Source: Bittarella massiliensis (ex Durand et al. 2017) (lineage in GTDB: Bacteria; Bacillota; Clostridia; Oscillospirales; Ruminococcaceae). Taken from it: DNA of 64,000 nucleotides. Of this stretch, positions 39,103-48,328 are shown in pieces. The position numbers and the translations under genes were made by a program. Positions within the stretch are counted from its first letter, which is position 1, and each line of letters begins with the position of its first letter. The stretch is from NCBI RefSeq assembly GCF_001486165.1, contig NZ_LN908977.1, positions 567,621-631,620 of the forward strand. Reading direction: 5' to 3'. The notes under the pieces are model-generated. The model ran no database searches, had not been told where the DNA came from, and saw nothing but the letters and a program-made list of their open reading frames with translations.

Positions 39103-39855
39103 ATGGAAGGGCGTTTTATCAACTTGACGGAGGAAAACCTCGCCGACGAGCACCTGTGCTGCATCATTCGCAGCAAGGTGGTCCACCCGGGGGTGGAGGC
39201 AAAGCGGCAGTGGCTCGCACAGCGGCTGAAGGAGGGGCACGTCTTTCGCAAGCTGGACGAGGCAAAGGCCACCGTCTTCATCGAGTACGCCCCCCTGGAG
39301 ACGGCCTGGGTCCCGGTAATCGGCGAAAATTACGACTACCTGTACTGCCTGTGGGTCACCGGCGCCCACCGGGGCAAGGGGTACGGGCGCGCCCTGATGG
39401 AGTACTGCCTGGCGGACGCCCGGAAAAGGGGGCGCTCCGGCGTCTGCATGCTCGGGGCGAGCAAGCAGAAGTCCTGGCTCTCCGACCAGGCCTTCGCCAA
39501 AGGGTTTGGCTTTGAGGTGGTGGACACCACCGCCAGCGGGTACGAGTTGCTGGCCCTCTCCTTTGACGGGACGGCGCCCTCCTTTGCGCCAAACGCCAAG
39601 AGGGAGCGCATCGAGGGCGAGGAGCTGACCGTCTACTACGACATGCAGTGCCCCTACGTTGCGAGGAGCGTGGAGCGGGTGGAGGCCTACTGCCGCGAGA
39701 ACGGACTGCCGGTGTCCCTCATCCAGGTGGACAGCCTGCAAAAGGCCAAGGAGCTGCCCTGCGCGTTCAACAACTGGGCCGTTTTTTACAAGGGGGTCTT
39801 TCAGACGGTGAACCTGCTGGACACCGCCAAACTGCAGAGGATGTGCAGGCGGTGA
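39103..39855 (+). CDS. GNAT N-acetyltransferase with C-terminal YoaP domain
   Basis: The 250-residue protein begins MEGRFINLTEENLADEHLCC and has the GNAT acetyl-CoA motif VTGAHRGKGYGRALMEYCL (residues about 82-100). After residue about 170 a YoaP-like domain follows, with YYDMQCPYVARSVE, a thioredoxin-like CPY motif. The combination is known from Bacillus YoaP; its substrate is not established. ATG at 39103 follows GGGGGAGGGG; a GTG at 39079 is less likely. It faces the transglutaminase operon. Confidence 0.9.
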   Translation: MEGRFINLTEENLADEHLCCIIRSKVVHPGVEAKRQWLAQRLKEGHVFRKLDEAKATVFIEYAPLETAWVPVIGENYDYLYCLWVTGAHRGKGYGRALMEYCLADARKRGRSGVCMLGASKQKSWLSDQAFAKGFGFEVVDTTASGYELLALSFDGTAPSFAPNAKRERIEGEELTVYYDMQCPYVARSVERVEAYCRENGLPVSLIQVDSLQKAKELPCAFNNWAVFYKGVFQTVNLLDTAKLQRMCRR

Positions 39856-39871
39856 CCGGCCCAAAAGAGAG

Positions 39872-39910
39872 AGGGAGGGGGCGCGGCTTAAAAAGCCGCG
39901 CCCCCTCCCT
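39872..39910 (-). terminator. Long hairpin between the GNAT and transglutaminase genes
   Basis: A perfect 18-bp stem (39872-39889 with 39893-39910) and a very short A-rich loop. On the minus strand CTCTCTCTTTTGG follows, a weak T run, so it most likely ends the leftward operon. Confidence 0.7.
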
Positions 39911-39933
39911 GCGCTGTGATGAACAGATGGGGT

Positions 39934-42480
39934 CTAGTTGAGGTGGAGCAGGCGGAAGGAGAACTGTTTGGGCAGCGACAGGTCTTTGTACACCCGTTTG
40001 CTAAAATGCGCCACAAACGCCTCCATCCACCGGCGCTCCTCGGCGGTGCAGCCGCCCTTGGAGAAGCGGGCTTTCTGCGCCAGTTCCAGGGCCTTGGCGA
40101 AGTCGCCCTCGTGCACCGTCAGGTGGCGGATCTGCAGGGAAGTGGCGTACTCGTCCACCGGCAGATGCTGCCGGTTGTCCTCGCCCAGGTAGCGCAGCAC
40201 CCGCTCCAGCCGCCCGTAGTCGAGCAGGACCTTCTGGGTGTCGTCGGCCCGGCGGTACCGGCCGGCGCGCCTGGCGCGGACGATGCCGGCGCGCAGGAGG
40301 AGGGCGGCGAGGAAGAGGGCGAGCAGCGCCCCCACAAAGAGGGGGATCATCAGGTAGAGGGGGAGCCGGCCGAGCCAGGTGTCCCCGAAGCGGAAGCCCA
40401 GGAACTTCTCCTGCATGGTCTGGGGGCCGTCCACCCCGCCCACATTCTCCTCCGCCTTGGGGTCGCCCTCGCTCTCCAGCGGGGAGCGGTCGCCCGAGAG
40501 GAGGGGATAGCTGTACCCGTCGTAGGGGTCGCGGAAGGTGGTGGTCATCTCCATGGGGATCCAGCCGTAGCCGTCCACATAGACCTCGGCCCAGGCGTGG
40601 GCGCTGTAATCCAGCACATCCACCTGGCGGGCGGGGTTGGAGATGGCTTCGCCGCCGATGTCGTAGACCAGTTGGTCCCCCGCGTCCTTGCCGCTGGAGA
40701 AGGTGTCGCCCTTGACCAGGTACCCCTCCACATACCGGGCGGGGACGCCGGCGGCCCGGAACATGGCCACCGCCGCCGAGGCGTAGTGGACGCAGAAGCC
40801 GCCGTCCATCTGGTCGTAGAAGTAGGTGATGAAGTCCTCGCCCTCGGGCACCTTGCCCGGGTTCATGTCGTAGATCTTGTTCGACTGCAGCAGGGTGCGG
40901 ACGTATTTGGAGTACCCCTCGAGCCCGCCCAGCTCCTGGTACTTTTCGGGGGTGCAGGCGGTGCGGATGCTGGAGAGCCCCTCGTCGGGCAGCTCGGTGT
41001 AGACCTGGTGGACATAGTTCTCGTAGACAGAGAGGAGCTCGATGTAACCGAAGGGGTCGTCGCTGGCCGAGGCGGCGTCGTGGCGCAGACTCCCCACCTC
41101 CAACATGCTGGGCAGGGCAAAGTAGTCAAACTCGTACTTGCGCTTTTTGCTCTTGACCGAGACGTTTGCCTCCCCCGAGAAGGTGACGTCGTCCTCGCTG
41201 AAAAGGCCGTTGTAGGGGGTGTAGGTGTAATCGGAATTGGCGCCCCGGTTTTCGACCTTCACGTGGGAGAGGACGCTGCGCTTCACCTGGTTGCTGAAGG
41301 CCTTGCGGGCCAGGGAGACGGTCTCCCCCTGCAGGTTTTGGGGGTGGCTGCCGCTGGCCTCAAAGGCATCGTACATCTCCTGGGTGAGCTGGGTCTCCCT
41401 GGCCATGTCGGCGGGGAGCCAGGCGGTGCCGATGTACTCGCCCCCCACGAAGCCCCGCAGGTAGAAGGTGTCGCCAAAATAGGGGCCGGTGACCCGCAGG
41501 GCCGTCTGACCGGTGTAGCGCAGGCCGTCCACCTCGTAGAGCTTGCCGCCGGTCAGCCCGCCGGAAGCGCCCCCGAAATTGCCGCTGAGGGGGAAGTCCT
41601 CCAGCGCCTCGGCCATGTCGTCGCGGAAGTTCTGCACCGCCGTCGAGTCGTAGAGGGCCGGGGTGAGCAGGGCGGTGGCCCCGCCCATGCTCAGGCAGAC
41701 GGCGGCGATCAGGATGACCGAGACGATCATCGAGAGCCACTTGCGGTGTCCACCGTTGTAAAAGAGGACGTCCTTTTTCTTTTTGGGGCGGATAAACTCC
41801 CCCTCCCCCCGGCGCTGGCGCACCACCTGCATGGCGCCGATGCCGGCGTAGGCCGCCACCAGCAGCAAAAAGGAGAAGTAGGCGGGCACCAGCCCCACGA
41901 ACATCCCCACCTCGATGACGGGGAAGCTCAGGAGCAGCACCATGGGCAGGCTGGGCCGGCGGAGGATGAACCAGCAGATGCCGGCGGAGAGGAGGAAGAA
42001 CACCAGCATGAAACAGAGGTCGGAGCTGTCGGTTTCGGCAAAGGAGTAGGAGATATAGGGCAGTTCGGTGGGGATGCGGGTGTTGATCCGCGCCGCCAGG
42101 GCGTTGTAGGCCATGTAGGCGCTGGGGATCAGGCGGTCCCCCATCCAGACACAGACCCCGGCAAAGCCGGCAAAGGCGATGGGGAGGCCGATGCGGGTGG
42201 TGTACTTGTTGAAGTAGATGAGCCCGAAGAGCAGGGGGAAGACCGCCACCCCCAACATCAAGTTGGAGTGGGACTGGTCGATTTTATAGATGGTCGAGAA
42301 GGTGCTGGCAAAGCCCAGCAGGCAGAGAAAGGCCAGCACGATGGTGGCAAAATAGCTGAAGCCCGGGACCTCCCAGCGGAAGGCGAGGGAGGCGCCCTCT
42401 TGAAAGAAGAGGCCGCTGTTCTGCCCGGGCTCGACGTCCTTGCGCCGGGAGGGCGCGCGGGAAGCGGATTTTTTTGACAA
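39934..42480 (-). CDS. Membrane protein with transglutaminase-like domain
   Basis: The 848-residue protein has six or seven N-terminal membrane helices (about 35-260), an extracytoplasmic domain, a transglutaminase core and a final helix near residue 720 with a cytoplasmic tail. The core has the Cys-His-Asp triad: GGFCVHYASAAVAMFRAAGVPARYVEGY with the Cys (about residues 560-587), HAWAEVYVDGYGWIPME with the His, then the Asp. TTG at 42478-42480 follows GGAGGG. It is the last gene of a MoxR-DUF58-transglutaminase operon, a common set linked to protein maturation at the cell surface. Confidence 0.93.
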   Translation of the reverse strand: MSKKSASRAPSRRKDVEPGQNSGLFFQEGASLAFRWEVPGFSYFATIVLAFLCLLGFASTFSTIYKIDQSHSNLMLGVAVFPLLFGLIYFNKYTTRIGLPIAFAGFAGVCVWMGDRLIPSAYMAYNALAARINTRIPTELPYISYSFAETDSSDLCFMLVFFLLSAGICWFILRRPSLPMVLLLSFPVIEVGMFVGLVPAYFSFLLLVAAYAGIGAMQVVRQRRGEGEFIRPKKKKDVLFYNGGHRKWLSMIVSVILIAAVCLSMGGATALLTPALYDSTAVQNFRDDMAEALEDFPLSGNFGGASGGLTGGKLYEVDGLRYTGQTALRVTGPYFGDTFYLRGFVGGEYIGTAWLPADMARETQLTQEMYDAFEASGSHPQNLQGETVSLARKAFSNQVKRSVLSHVKVENRGANSDYTYTPYNGLFSEDDVTFSGEANVSVKSKKRKYEFDYFALPSMLEVGSLRHDAASASDDPFGYIELLSVYENYVHQVYTELPDEGLSSIRTACTPEKYQELGGLEGYSKYVRTLLQSNKIYDMNPGKVPEGEDFITYFYDQMDGGFCVHYASAAVAMFRAAGVPARYVEGYLVKGDTFSSGKDAGDQLVYDIGGEAISNPARQVDVLDYSAHAWAEVYVDGYGWIPMEMTTTFRDPYDGYSYPLLSGDRSPLESEGDPKAEENVGGVDGPQTMQEKFLGFRFGDTWLGRLPLYLMIPLFVGALLALFLAALLLRAGIVRARRAGRYRRADDTQKVLLDYGRLERVLRYLGEDNRQHLPVDEYATSLQIRHLTVHEGDFAKALELAQKARFSKGGCTAEERRWMEAFVAHFSKRVYKDLSLPKQFSFRLLHLN

Positions 42481-42493
42481 GACAGGGCCCTCC

Positions 42494-43663
42494 TTACAGC
42501 ATGAGATTTTGCAGGCTCGCGCCCACCTGGTCGGGGTCGATGGGCACCAGCCCCGGCCCCTGGGCCTGTTCCCCCCCGTCGGGGTTGGTGTAGAAGATGG
42601 TGAAGCTGTCGCCAAAGCTGCGCAGCCGGTCGTCCTTGGCCACCTCCTCCGTCAGATTCGGGGTGACGTAGAAGGCGTAGGGCTCGGTCCCCGCCAACTG
42701 GTCGAGGTAGTAGTCCTGCAGCATGTGCGGCCGGTCGGCGTAGGGCTTGGCGCCAAAGACCTGTTGCAGGGCGTCGAGCACCTCCTCCTCCGCCCGGACG
42801 GGATAGCGGTGCAGCCCGCTCTCGTCGCACCAGCAGAGCTGGTGTTCCCCCACCTGGTCCAGCAGGTAGAAGGAGAGGGAGGCGCAGGCGTCCAGGGCGG
42901 CGCTCAACTCCTTTTTATAGCGGGGTCGGCTGGGGTCGGCCCAGAGTTCGAGCAGCAGCAGGGGGGCGTTTTGCAGGGGGTAGCTGCCCTGGCGCACCAT
43001 GAACCGGCCCTGCGAGGCCGTCAGCTTCCAGTGGATGCGCTGCAGCTTGTCGCCCGGCTGGTAGTCGCGGATGCCGAAGGTCTCGGAGTAGTCGTCGCCG
43101 AAGCGGTTTTGGTCGAAGGTGTCGCTCTCGCCCAGGGCGTGGCGCTGGGCCATGTTGGACTCGATTTCATAGATCACCGGCATCACGGTGAAGGGCACCG
43201 GGTCGGGCAGCTCTTTGGCCCGGCGCTTCCAGAGCTTGAAGGCGTCGAAGTAGACGATGGAGCGCACCTCGATGACGGCGTTGCCGTCGTAGAGGGCCCG
43301 GATGGGGAAGGTGAAGTCTTGCCGGTTGAGGGGGAAGAGGGGGAAGACCACCGTCTGCACGTCTTCCCCCCCGTAGTACTGGTGCCGGCAGACCAGGGTC
43401 ACCCGGCACTCGGACACCGGCAGGAAGGAGCGCACCCGCGCCTTGATGTGCAGCGTCTGCAAGTCCCCCGCCACCACCGAGTAGTGCTCGCAGGCCAGGG
43501 AGATCTTGGTGTAGCGCACCGCCACCCGCAGCAGGATGTAGAGCAGCAGCGGCAGCAGCAGGGTGATGGCAAAGGTCAGGTAGGAGAGGTAGTCCTTGTA
43601 AAAGACCGAGAAGAGGGCCATCCCCACCACCAGCAGGCCGTAGACGCATTTGCGAAACCACAT
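42494..43663 (-). CDS. DUF58 domain protein
   Basis: A 389-residue protein with two N-terminal membrane helices (about 5-50) and the DUF58 core ETFGIRDYQPGDKLQRIHWKLTAS (split ETFGIRDYQPGD, KLQRIHWKLTAS; residues about 195-218), related to von Willebrand factor A folds. It lies between the MoxR ATPase (12 bp upstream) and the transglutaminase (13 bp downstream), the standard order for this operon. It is thought to be a partner of the MoxR chaperone. The role is inferred from context. Confidence 0.93.
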   Translation of the reverse strand: MWFRKCVYGLLVVGMALFSVFYKDYLSYLTFAITLLLPLLLYILLRVAVRYTKISLACEHYSVVAGDLQTLHIKARVRSFLPVSECRVTLVCRHQYYGGEDVQTVVFPLFPLNRQDFTFPIRALYDGNAVIEVRSIVYFDAFKLWKRRAKELPDPVPFTVMPVIYEIESNMAQRHALGESDTFDQNRFGDDYSETFGIRDYQPGDKLQRIHWKLTASQGRFMVRQGSYPLQNAPLLLLELWADPSRPRYKKELSAALDACASLSFYLLDQVGEHQLCWCDESGLHRYPVRAEEEVLDALQQVFGAKPYADRPHMLQDYYLDQLAGTEPYAFYVTPNLTEEVAKDDRLRSFGDSFTIFYTNPDGGEQAQGPGLVPIDPDQVGASLQNLML

Positions 43664-43675
43664 GGCGCCCGGCCC

Positions 43676-44647
43676 CTAGCGGTCCCGCCGGGGGCGGGCC
43701 GGCTGCTGGATGGAGGGGGACTCGATCTCCCCGAGGATCTTCTCCAGGATGTCGCCGCCGGTCAGCCCGGCCACCCCCGCCTTGGAGGTGAGCAGCACCC
43801 GGTGCCCGGCTGTGGCCTTGAGGACGGCGCGCACGTCGTCGGGCACCACGTATTCGCGCCCCAGGTAGTAGGCGTTGGCGCGGGCCATCTTGGCCACCGC
43901 CAGGGTGCCGCGGGGGCTGAGGCCCAGCCGCAGGTCGGGGTGGTTGCGGGTGGCGGCGGCGATCTCGGTGATGTAGCGGTAGATGTCGTCGTGCACGTGC
44001 ACCTCGTCCACCTCGTTTTGCATGGCCATGATCTCCTCGCCGTTGGCGATGGGCTCGATGTCGTCGAGGGGGTTATGGCCCTTGCGGTCGCGCAGGATGT
44101 TCAGCTCGCTCTCCGCGTCGGGGTAGCCCATGGTGAGGCAGACGGCAAAGCGGTCGAGCTGCGATTCGGGCAACAGCTGGGTGCCCACCGAGCCGATGGG
44201 ATTTTCGGTGGCGATGACCACAAAGGGCCGGGGGGTCTGGCGGGTGACCCCGTCCACGGTGATGCTGCCCTCCTCCATCACCTCCAGCAGGGCCGACTGG
44301 GTCTTGGAGGAGGTGCGGTTGATCTCGTCGGCCAAAAAGAGGTTGCACATGGCCGCGCCGGGCTTGTAGACAAACTCCTGCTTTTCCTTGTCGTAGATGG
44401 AGAAGCCGGTCACGTCCGAGGGCATGACGTCGGGGGTGAACTGCACCCGGTTGTAGTTCAGGTTCATGGCCTTGGAGAAGGCCACCGCCAGGGTGGTCTT
44501 GCCCACGCCGGGGATGTCCTCCAACAAAACGTGGCCACGGGCCAGCACTGCAAGCATGACCTTGGTGACCACGTCGTCTTTGCCGATCACGGCTTTTTTT
44601 ACCTCGTTGACAATGTCCTGGGACTTGTAGACATAATCGCGATTCAT
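43676..44647 (-). CDS. MoxR-type AAA+ ATPase
   Basis: The 323-residue ATPase has the Walker A GVGKTTLA (residues about 46-53 in LLEDIPGVGKTT), Walker B LFLADEINR (about 102-110), sensor 1 VIATENPIG and the conserved DRFAV and LSPRGTLAV segments. MoxR ATPases act as chaperones that assemble or activate neighbouring proteins. ATG at 44645-44647 follows GGAGG by 9 bp; an upstream frame extension lacks an RBS. It opens the three-gene operon from a promoter at 44710-44738. Confidence 0.95.
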   Translation of the reverse strand: MNRDYVYKSQDIVNEVKKAVIGKDDVVTKVMLAVLARGHVLLEDIPGVGKTTLAVAFSKAMNLNYNRVQFTPDVMPSDVTGFSIYDKEKQEFVYKPGAAMCNLFLADEINRTSSKTQSALLEVMEEGSITVDGVTRQTPRPFVVIATENPIGSVGTQLLPESQLDRFAVCLTMGYPDAESELNILRDRKGHNPLDDIEPIANGEEIMAMQNEVDEVHVHDDIYRYITEIAAATRNHPDLRLGLSPRGTLAVAKMARANAYYLGREYVVPDDVRAVLKATAGHRVLLTSKAGVAGLTGGDILEKILGEIESPSIQQPARPRRDR

Positions 44648-44709
44648 CTTCCCATTCCTCCGCATTCTAATCTCTTGGGTGGCCTTTGAAAAACACACAA
44701 TCTATCAAC

Positions 44710-44738
44710 ATTTTACACGGCGGGGGGAGATGTGGCAA
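44710..44738 (-). promoter_or_regulatory. Promoter of the MoxR operon
   Basis: On the minus strand TTGCCA (44733-44738), a 17-bp spacer and TAAAAT (44710-44715), about 60 bp before the start codon. Confidence 0.7.
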
Positions 44739-44981
44739 TTCTTTTATTTTGTTTTCACAAAACGGTCACCGAAATCCGCTCCCTCTTCCCCTGTGGTGGC
44801 AAAAGGGGGACAAACCCGCTCCCCGGGCGGGCCGAGGGGGGCGGGGAGAGGGGCGAGCGGGAAGGGGGACTATAAAAGGTGCACAAAATAAACCCGCAAA
44901 GTTCATGCAGCCTGTTTTGAAAAGATTGGAAGAAACGGTCCCCTGTCCGGGCGCGTTTTGGGCGGCGAGGGGGAGGGGAAA

Positions 44982-45018
44982 AGAAAACCGCCCCGCCGGG
45001 GGCGACCCGGCGGGGCGG
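44982..45018 (-). terminator. Terminator after the 85-residue membrane protein gene
   Basis: A perfect 13-bp stem (44988-45000 with 45006-45018) is followed on the minus strand by TTTTCTTTT. Confidence 0.85.
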
Positions 45019-45043
45019 AAGGGGCGGAAGGGGCGTTTTGCAG

Positions 45044-45301
45044 CTACGGGTTGCGGCGGGGGGAGGCGTCTTCCCCCTCCCGGGCGCTCTGGGCGATGTA
45101 GAGTTCCGCCGCCCGCTCCATCTTGGGAAGGGCTTTCTGCGCGGCGGAGAGGGTGCGGTAGAGTTTGTAGGCAAAGAGGCCGCCCACCGCGGAGACCACC
45201 ACCGCCCCCACCGAGACGACCGAGCCCACAAAGGCCAGCGAGCGGGCGATGGACTTGGAGGACTTGACCAGCCCGGCGGGCTGTTTGACCGATTTTTTCA
45301 A
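45044..45301 (-). CDS. Small single-pass membrane protein
   Basis: An 85-residue protein: basic N-terminus (KKSVKQPAGLVKSSKSIARS), one hydrophobic helix with a GSVVSVGAVVVSAVGGLFAY pattern (residues about 26-46), and a charged C-terminus with AAQKALPKMERAAELY. No family recognised. TTG at 45299-45301 lies 9 bp after GGAG; a GTG at 45320-45322 has no RBS. It is 56 bp downstream of the branching-enzyme gene on the same strand and ends at a strong terminator, so it is probably in that operon. Confidence 0.7.
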   Translation of the reverse strand: MKKSVKQPAGLVKSSKSIARSLAFVGSVVSVGAVVVSAVGGLFAYKLYRTLSAAQKALPKMERAAELYIAQSAREGEDASPRRNP

Positions 45302-45356
45302 GGAAAAGCACTCCTTTCTCACGGCCGGCCGGATGCTGTGCCGGCCGGGCCTGCCG

Positions 45357-47321
45357 TTACGACAGTTTGTAGACCACCCCGCTGCGGCGGGGGAGCAAGA
45401 GGGGCTCCGGCCCGGCGGGGGGGAGGTCGCCGCTCTCCATCCAGCCGCCGAAACGCGTTTCGACGGTGTGGAGCACCGGCTGCCAGACCCGGCCTTTCTC
45501 CGGCGGGGGGAGCTTGGTCTTGCAGTCGTTCACGGGGTGGAAGTTGAGGGCAAAGAGGTAGTCGCCCCGGCGGTAGACCAGCAGTTTGCGGTTGTGGCTG
45601 AGTGTTTGCAGGTTGGAGGGGGCGCCCAGCAGATTGCCGCTGTTTTGCAGGTCGATCATGGCCATGTCAAAGGCCTGCAGGTGCTGGTAGCGCAGGAAGG
45701 GGCTGTCGGCCAGGCTCCACTGGCGGCGGGCGTACTGGTAGCTGTTGCCGTTGCCCTCCCGGGGCATGTCGATCCACTCGGGGTGCCCAAACTCGTTGCC
45801 CATGAAGTTGAGATAGCCCTCCCCCGCCAGGGAGAAGGTCACCAGCCGGATCATCTTGTGCAGGGCGATGGCCCGCTCGATGACGTCGCTGTGGGAGTTT
45901 AGGTCCATGTGCCAGTACATCTCCGCGTCCGCCAGCCAGAAGATGAGGGTCTTGTCCCCCACCATGGCCTGGTCGTGGCTCTCGCAGTAGCCGATGTTTT
46001 TCTCCTGCGGGCGGCGGGTGGTGAGTTCAAACCACATCTTGCCCAGGTCCCAATCCTCGTCCTTCTGGGACTTGAGGGTCTTGATCCAGAAGTCGGGCAC
46101 CCCCATGGAGAGGCGGTAGTCAAAGCCGATCCCCCCGTCGGCGATGGGGACGCACATCCCCGGCATCCCGCTCATGTCCTCGGCGACGGTGACGGCGTTC
46201 GGCGAGACCTCGCGGATGAGGTCGTTTGCCAGTTGCAGATAGGTGACCGCCTCCACGTCGGTGTTCATGCTGAAGTATTTTTGATAGGAGTCAAAGCTCT
46301 CCCCCAGGCCGTGGTCGTGGTAGAGCATGGAGGTGACCCCGTCGAAGCGGAAGCCGTCGAAGTGGTACTCGGTGAGCCAGTATTTTAAATTGGAGAGGAG
46401 GAAATGGAGCACCTGGGGCTTGCCGTAGTCAAAGAGCTTGGTGTTCCAGGCGGGGTGGTCCCCCTGGGGCCCGGCGTGGAAAAACTGGTACTCGGTGCCG
46501 TCGAAGGCGGCGATCCCCTCGGCGGTGTTTTTGGCCGCGTGGGAGTGCACCAGGTCCAAAAGGACGGCGATCCCCATCCCGTGGGCGGTGTTGATGAGCG
46601 CCTTCAGGTCCTCCGGCGTGCCCAGCCGGGAGGAGACGGCGAAGAAGTTGGAGATCTGGTAGCCGAAGGAGGCGTAGTAGGGGTGTTCCATCACCGCCAT
46701 CAGCTGCACCGTGTTGTAGCCCAGCCGCTTGACCCGGGGGAGGACGGTCTCGGTGAACTCCCGGAAGGAGGAGACTTTGGGCTCCTCCCCGGCCATCCCC
46801 ACGTGGCACTCGTAGATGAGGGGCGGGGTGTCCCGCCGGCGCACAAAGTCGCCGTCGGTCCAGACAAAGGGCTCGTCGGGCCACCAGATCTGCCCGTTGA
46901 AGCCGAAGGTGAGGGGATCCTGCACCGCCCGGCGCACGTAGAGGGGGATGCGGTCAAAGAAGGTGCCGTCGGCCGTGATCTGCACCTTGACTTCCGACTG
47001 GTGGGGGATGGGGCCCTTGACCCGCAGCTCCCAGTTGCCGTTTTCCAGTTTGCGGCAGGGGTGGGCCTCCCGGTCCCAGCCGTTGAAGTCGCCAAAGAGG
47101 TGCACTGCCTCGGCGTGGGGGGCCCACTCCCGGTAGACCCAGCCGTCTTCGGTGGGGTGAAAGCCGTAGTAGAGGCTACCGTTGGCGAAGTCGGAGAGGC
47201 TGCCCCCGCCGCCCAGCAGCTGTTTTTTGACGCCGCGGTACCGCTCGTCCCGCAGGCGGATATCCCCCTCAAACGGGGCGAGAAGGGGGTCGATCTCGAG
47301 CAATTTCAATCTGTTTTTCAC
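45357..47321 (-). CDS. glgB: 1,4-alpha-glucan branching enzyme, eukaryotic type (GH13_8)
   Basis: A 654-residue branching enzyme with an N-terminal CBM48 domain (EWAPHAEAVHLFGDFNGWD) and a GH13 barrel. Catalytic parts are FRFDGVTSMLYHDHG (nucleophile Asp), VAEDMSGMPG (acid/base Glu) and ESHDQAMVGDK (stabilising Asp). The MEHPYYASFGYQISNFFA and LLDLVHSHAAKNTAEG motifs are of the eukaryotic-type subfamily also found in gut Firmicutes. It creates alpha-1,6 branches in glycogen. GTG at 47319-47321 has AAGGAG 8 bp upstream; a GTG three codons earlier directly abuts that RBS. No other glg gene is adjacent. Confidence 0.95.
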   Translation of the reverse strand: MKNRLKLLEIDPLLAPFEGDIRLRDERYRGVKKQLLGGGGSLSDFANGSLYYGFHPTEDGWVYREWAPHAEAVHLFGDFNGWDREAHPCRKLENGNWELRVKGPIPHQSEVKVQITADGTFFDRIPLYVRRAVQDPLTFGFNGQIWWPDEPFVWTDGDFVRRRDTPPLIYECHVGMAGEEPKVSSFREFTETVLPRVKRLGYNTVQLMAVMEHPYYASFGYQISNFFAVSSRLGTPEDLKALINTAHGMGIAVLLDLVHSHAAKNTAEGIAAFDGTEYQFFHAGPQGDHPAWNTKLFDYGKPQVLHFLLSNLKYWLTEYHFDGFRFDGVTSMLYHDHGLGESFDSYQKYFSMNTDVEAVTYLQLANDLIREVSPNAVTVAEDMSGMPGMCVPIADGGIGFDYRLSMGVPDFWIKTLKSQKDEDWDLGKMWFELTTRRPQEKNIGYCESHDQAMVGDKTLIFWLADAEMYWHMDLNSHSDVIERAIALHKMIRLVTFSLAGEGYLNFMGNEFGHPEWIDMPREGNGNSYQYARRQWSLADSPFLRYQHLQAFDMAMIDLQNSGNLLGAPSNLQTLSHNRKLLVYRRGDYLFALNFHPVNDCKTKLPPPEKGRVWQPVLHTVETRFGGWMESGDLPPAGPEPLLLPRRSGVVYKLS

Positions 47322-47397
47322 AGCGGTCACTCCTTGTCAAGAGAGGGGAGGGCGCCCCCTCTCACCGCGGGGAGAGAGATTTCTCCCCTTTTTCTCT

Positions 47398-47426
47398 ACT
47401 GTATAGCAAACACAGACAAAGGTCAA
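47398..47426 (-). promoter_or_regulatory. Probable glgB promoter
   Basis: On the minus strand TTGACC (47421-47426) is 17 bp from TACAGT (47398-47403), or 15 bp from TATACA (47400-47405). The start codon is about 75 bp downstream. Confidence 0.55.
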
Positions 47427-47589
47427 CGAAATCAGTACAGTTTGCACATATTTCACGATATTTTGATCCATTGTCTGTCAATTGATACAAATGCTCCCTT
47501 TGGCGAGAGGGGGGAGATGTGCTATACTCGTGGGGGGAGGAGGGCCTGTCCCCCCTCCCCTTTACAAAGATAGCGGGGGGCGCCCGCGA

Positions 47590-47623
47590 AATTGATAAAA
47601 AGTTGAGAATTGCCGGGTAGACT
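47590..47623 (+). promoter_or_regulatory. Shared 34-bp element in front of the two-component system
   Basis: The element has two TTGA direct repeats 11 bp apart in an AATTGATAAAAAGTTGAG context, then TAGACT as a possible -10 located 20 bp after TTGATA. It matches 28 of 34 positions of the element at 49516-49549 in front of the ABC exporter. Direct repeats at one helical turn are typical of OmpR-family regulator sites. Confidence 0.75.
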
Positions 47624-47647
47624 GTTTGAAAAAAGGGGTGCTGTGAG

Positions 47648-48328
47648 ATGGGAGAGACACTGCTGATCGTGGACGACGAGGCCGACATCCGCGCCATGTT
47701 GCGGGATGCCTTTTTGCTGGAGGGCTACCGGGTCTTGACGGCCGCCAGCGGGGAGGAGGCCCTGGCCCTGCTGGAGCGCCGGCCCGATTTGGTGCTGCTG
47801 GACGTCTCGATGCCGGGGATGAACGGGCTGGACCTCTGCCGCCGGGTGCGGGACTTCCTGGCCTGCCCCATCCTCTTTCTCACCGCCCGGGTCGAGGAGG
47901 GGGACAAGCTGGCCGGTTTTTCGGCAGGGGGAGACGACTACGTGAGCAAGCCCTTTGCCATGCAGGAGCTCAGCGCCCGGGTGGCCGCCCACCTGCGGCG
48001 GGAGAGCCGCCGCCAGCACAGCGCCCAGGTCCGCTTTGCGGGGGAGCTGACCGTGGACTACTCCCAGCGCGCGGCCTGGGTGGCGGGGAAGGCGCTCCCC
48101 CTAGCCAAAAAGGAATTTGACATTTTGGAGCTGCTCACCCTCAACAGCGGCCAGACCTTTGACAGGGAGCGCATCTATGAGCGCATCTGGGGCTACGAGG
48201 GGGAGGGGGACAGCGCGGTGGTGACCGAGCACATCCGCCGGCTGCGGGCCAAGCTGGCCGCCGCCTCTCCCGGGCTGGAAAAGGGGCTGGAGACGGTCTG
48301 GGGGGTGGGGTACAAATGGGTCGGCTGA
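47648..48328 (+). CDS. OmpR/PhoB-family response regulator
   Basis: The 226-residue protein has a receiver domain with phosphoacceptor Asp in LVLLDVSMPGMNG (residue about 50), acidic pair VDDEAD and Lys in YVSKPFAM, plus a winged-helix DNA-binding domain (about 130-226) ending in WGVGYKWVG. It overlaps the kinase gene by 13 bp. It probably binds the 34-bp elements in front of itself and of the ABC exporter. ATG at 47648 follows AGGGG. Confidence 0.95.
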   Translation: MGETLLIVDDEADIRAMLRDAFLLEGYRVLTAASGEEALALLERRPDLVLLDVSMPGMNGLDLCRRVRDFLACPILFLTARVEEGDKLAGFSAGGDDYVSKPFAMQELSARVAAHLRRESRRQHSAQVRFAGELTVDYSQRAAWVAGKALPLAKKEFDILELLTLNSGQTFDRERIYERIWGYEGEGDSAVVTEHIRRLRAKLAAASPGLEKGLETVWGVGYKWVG

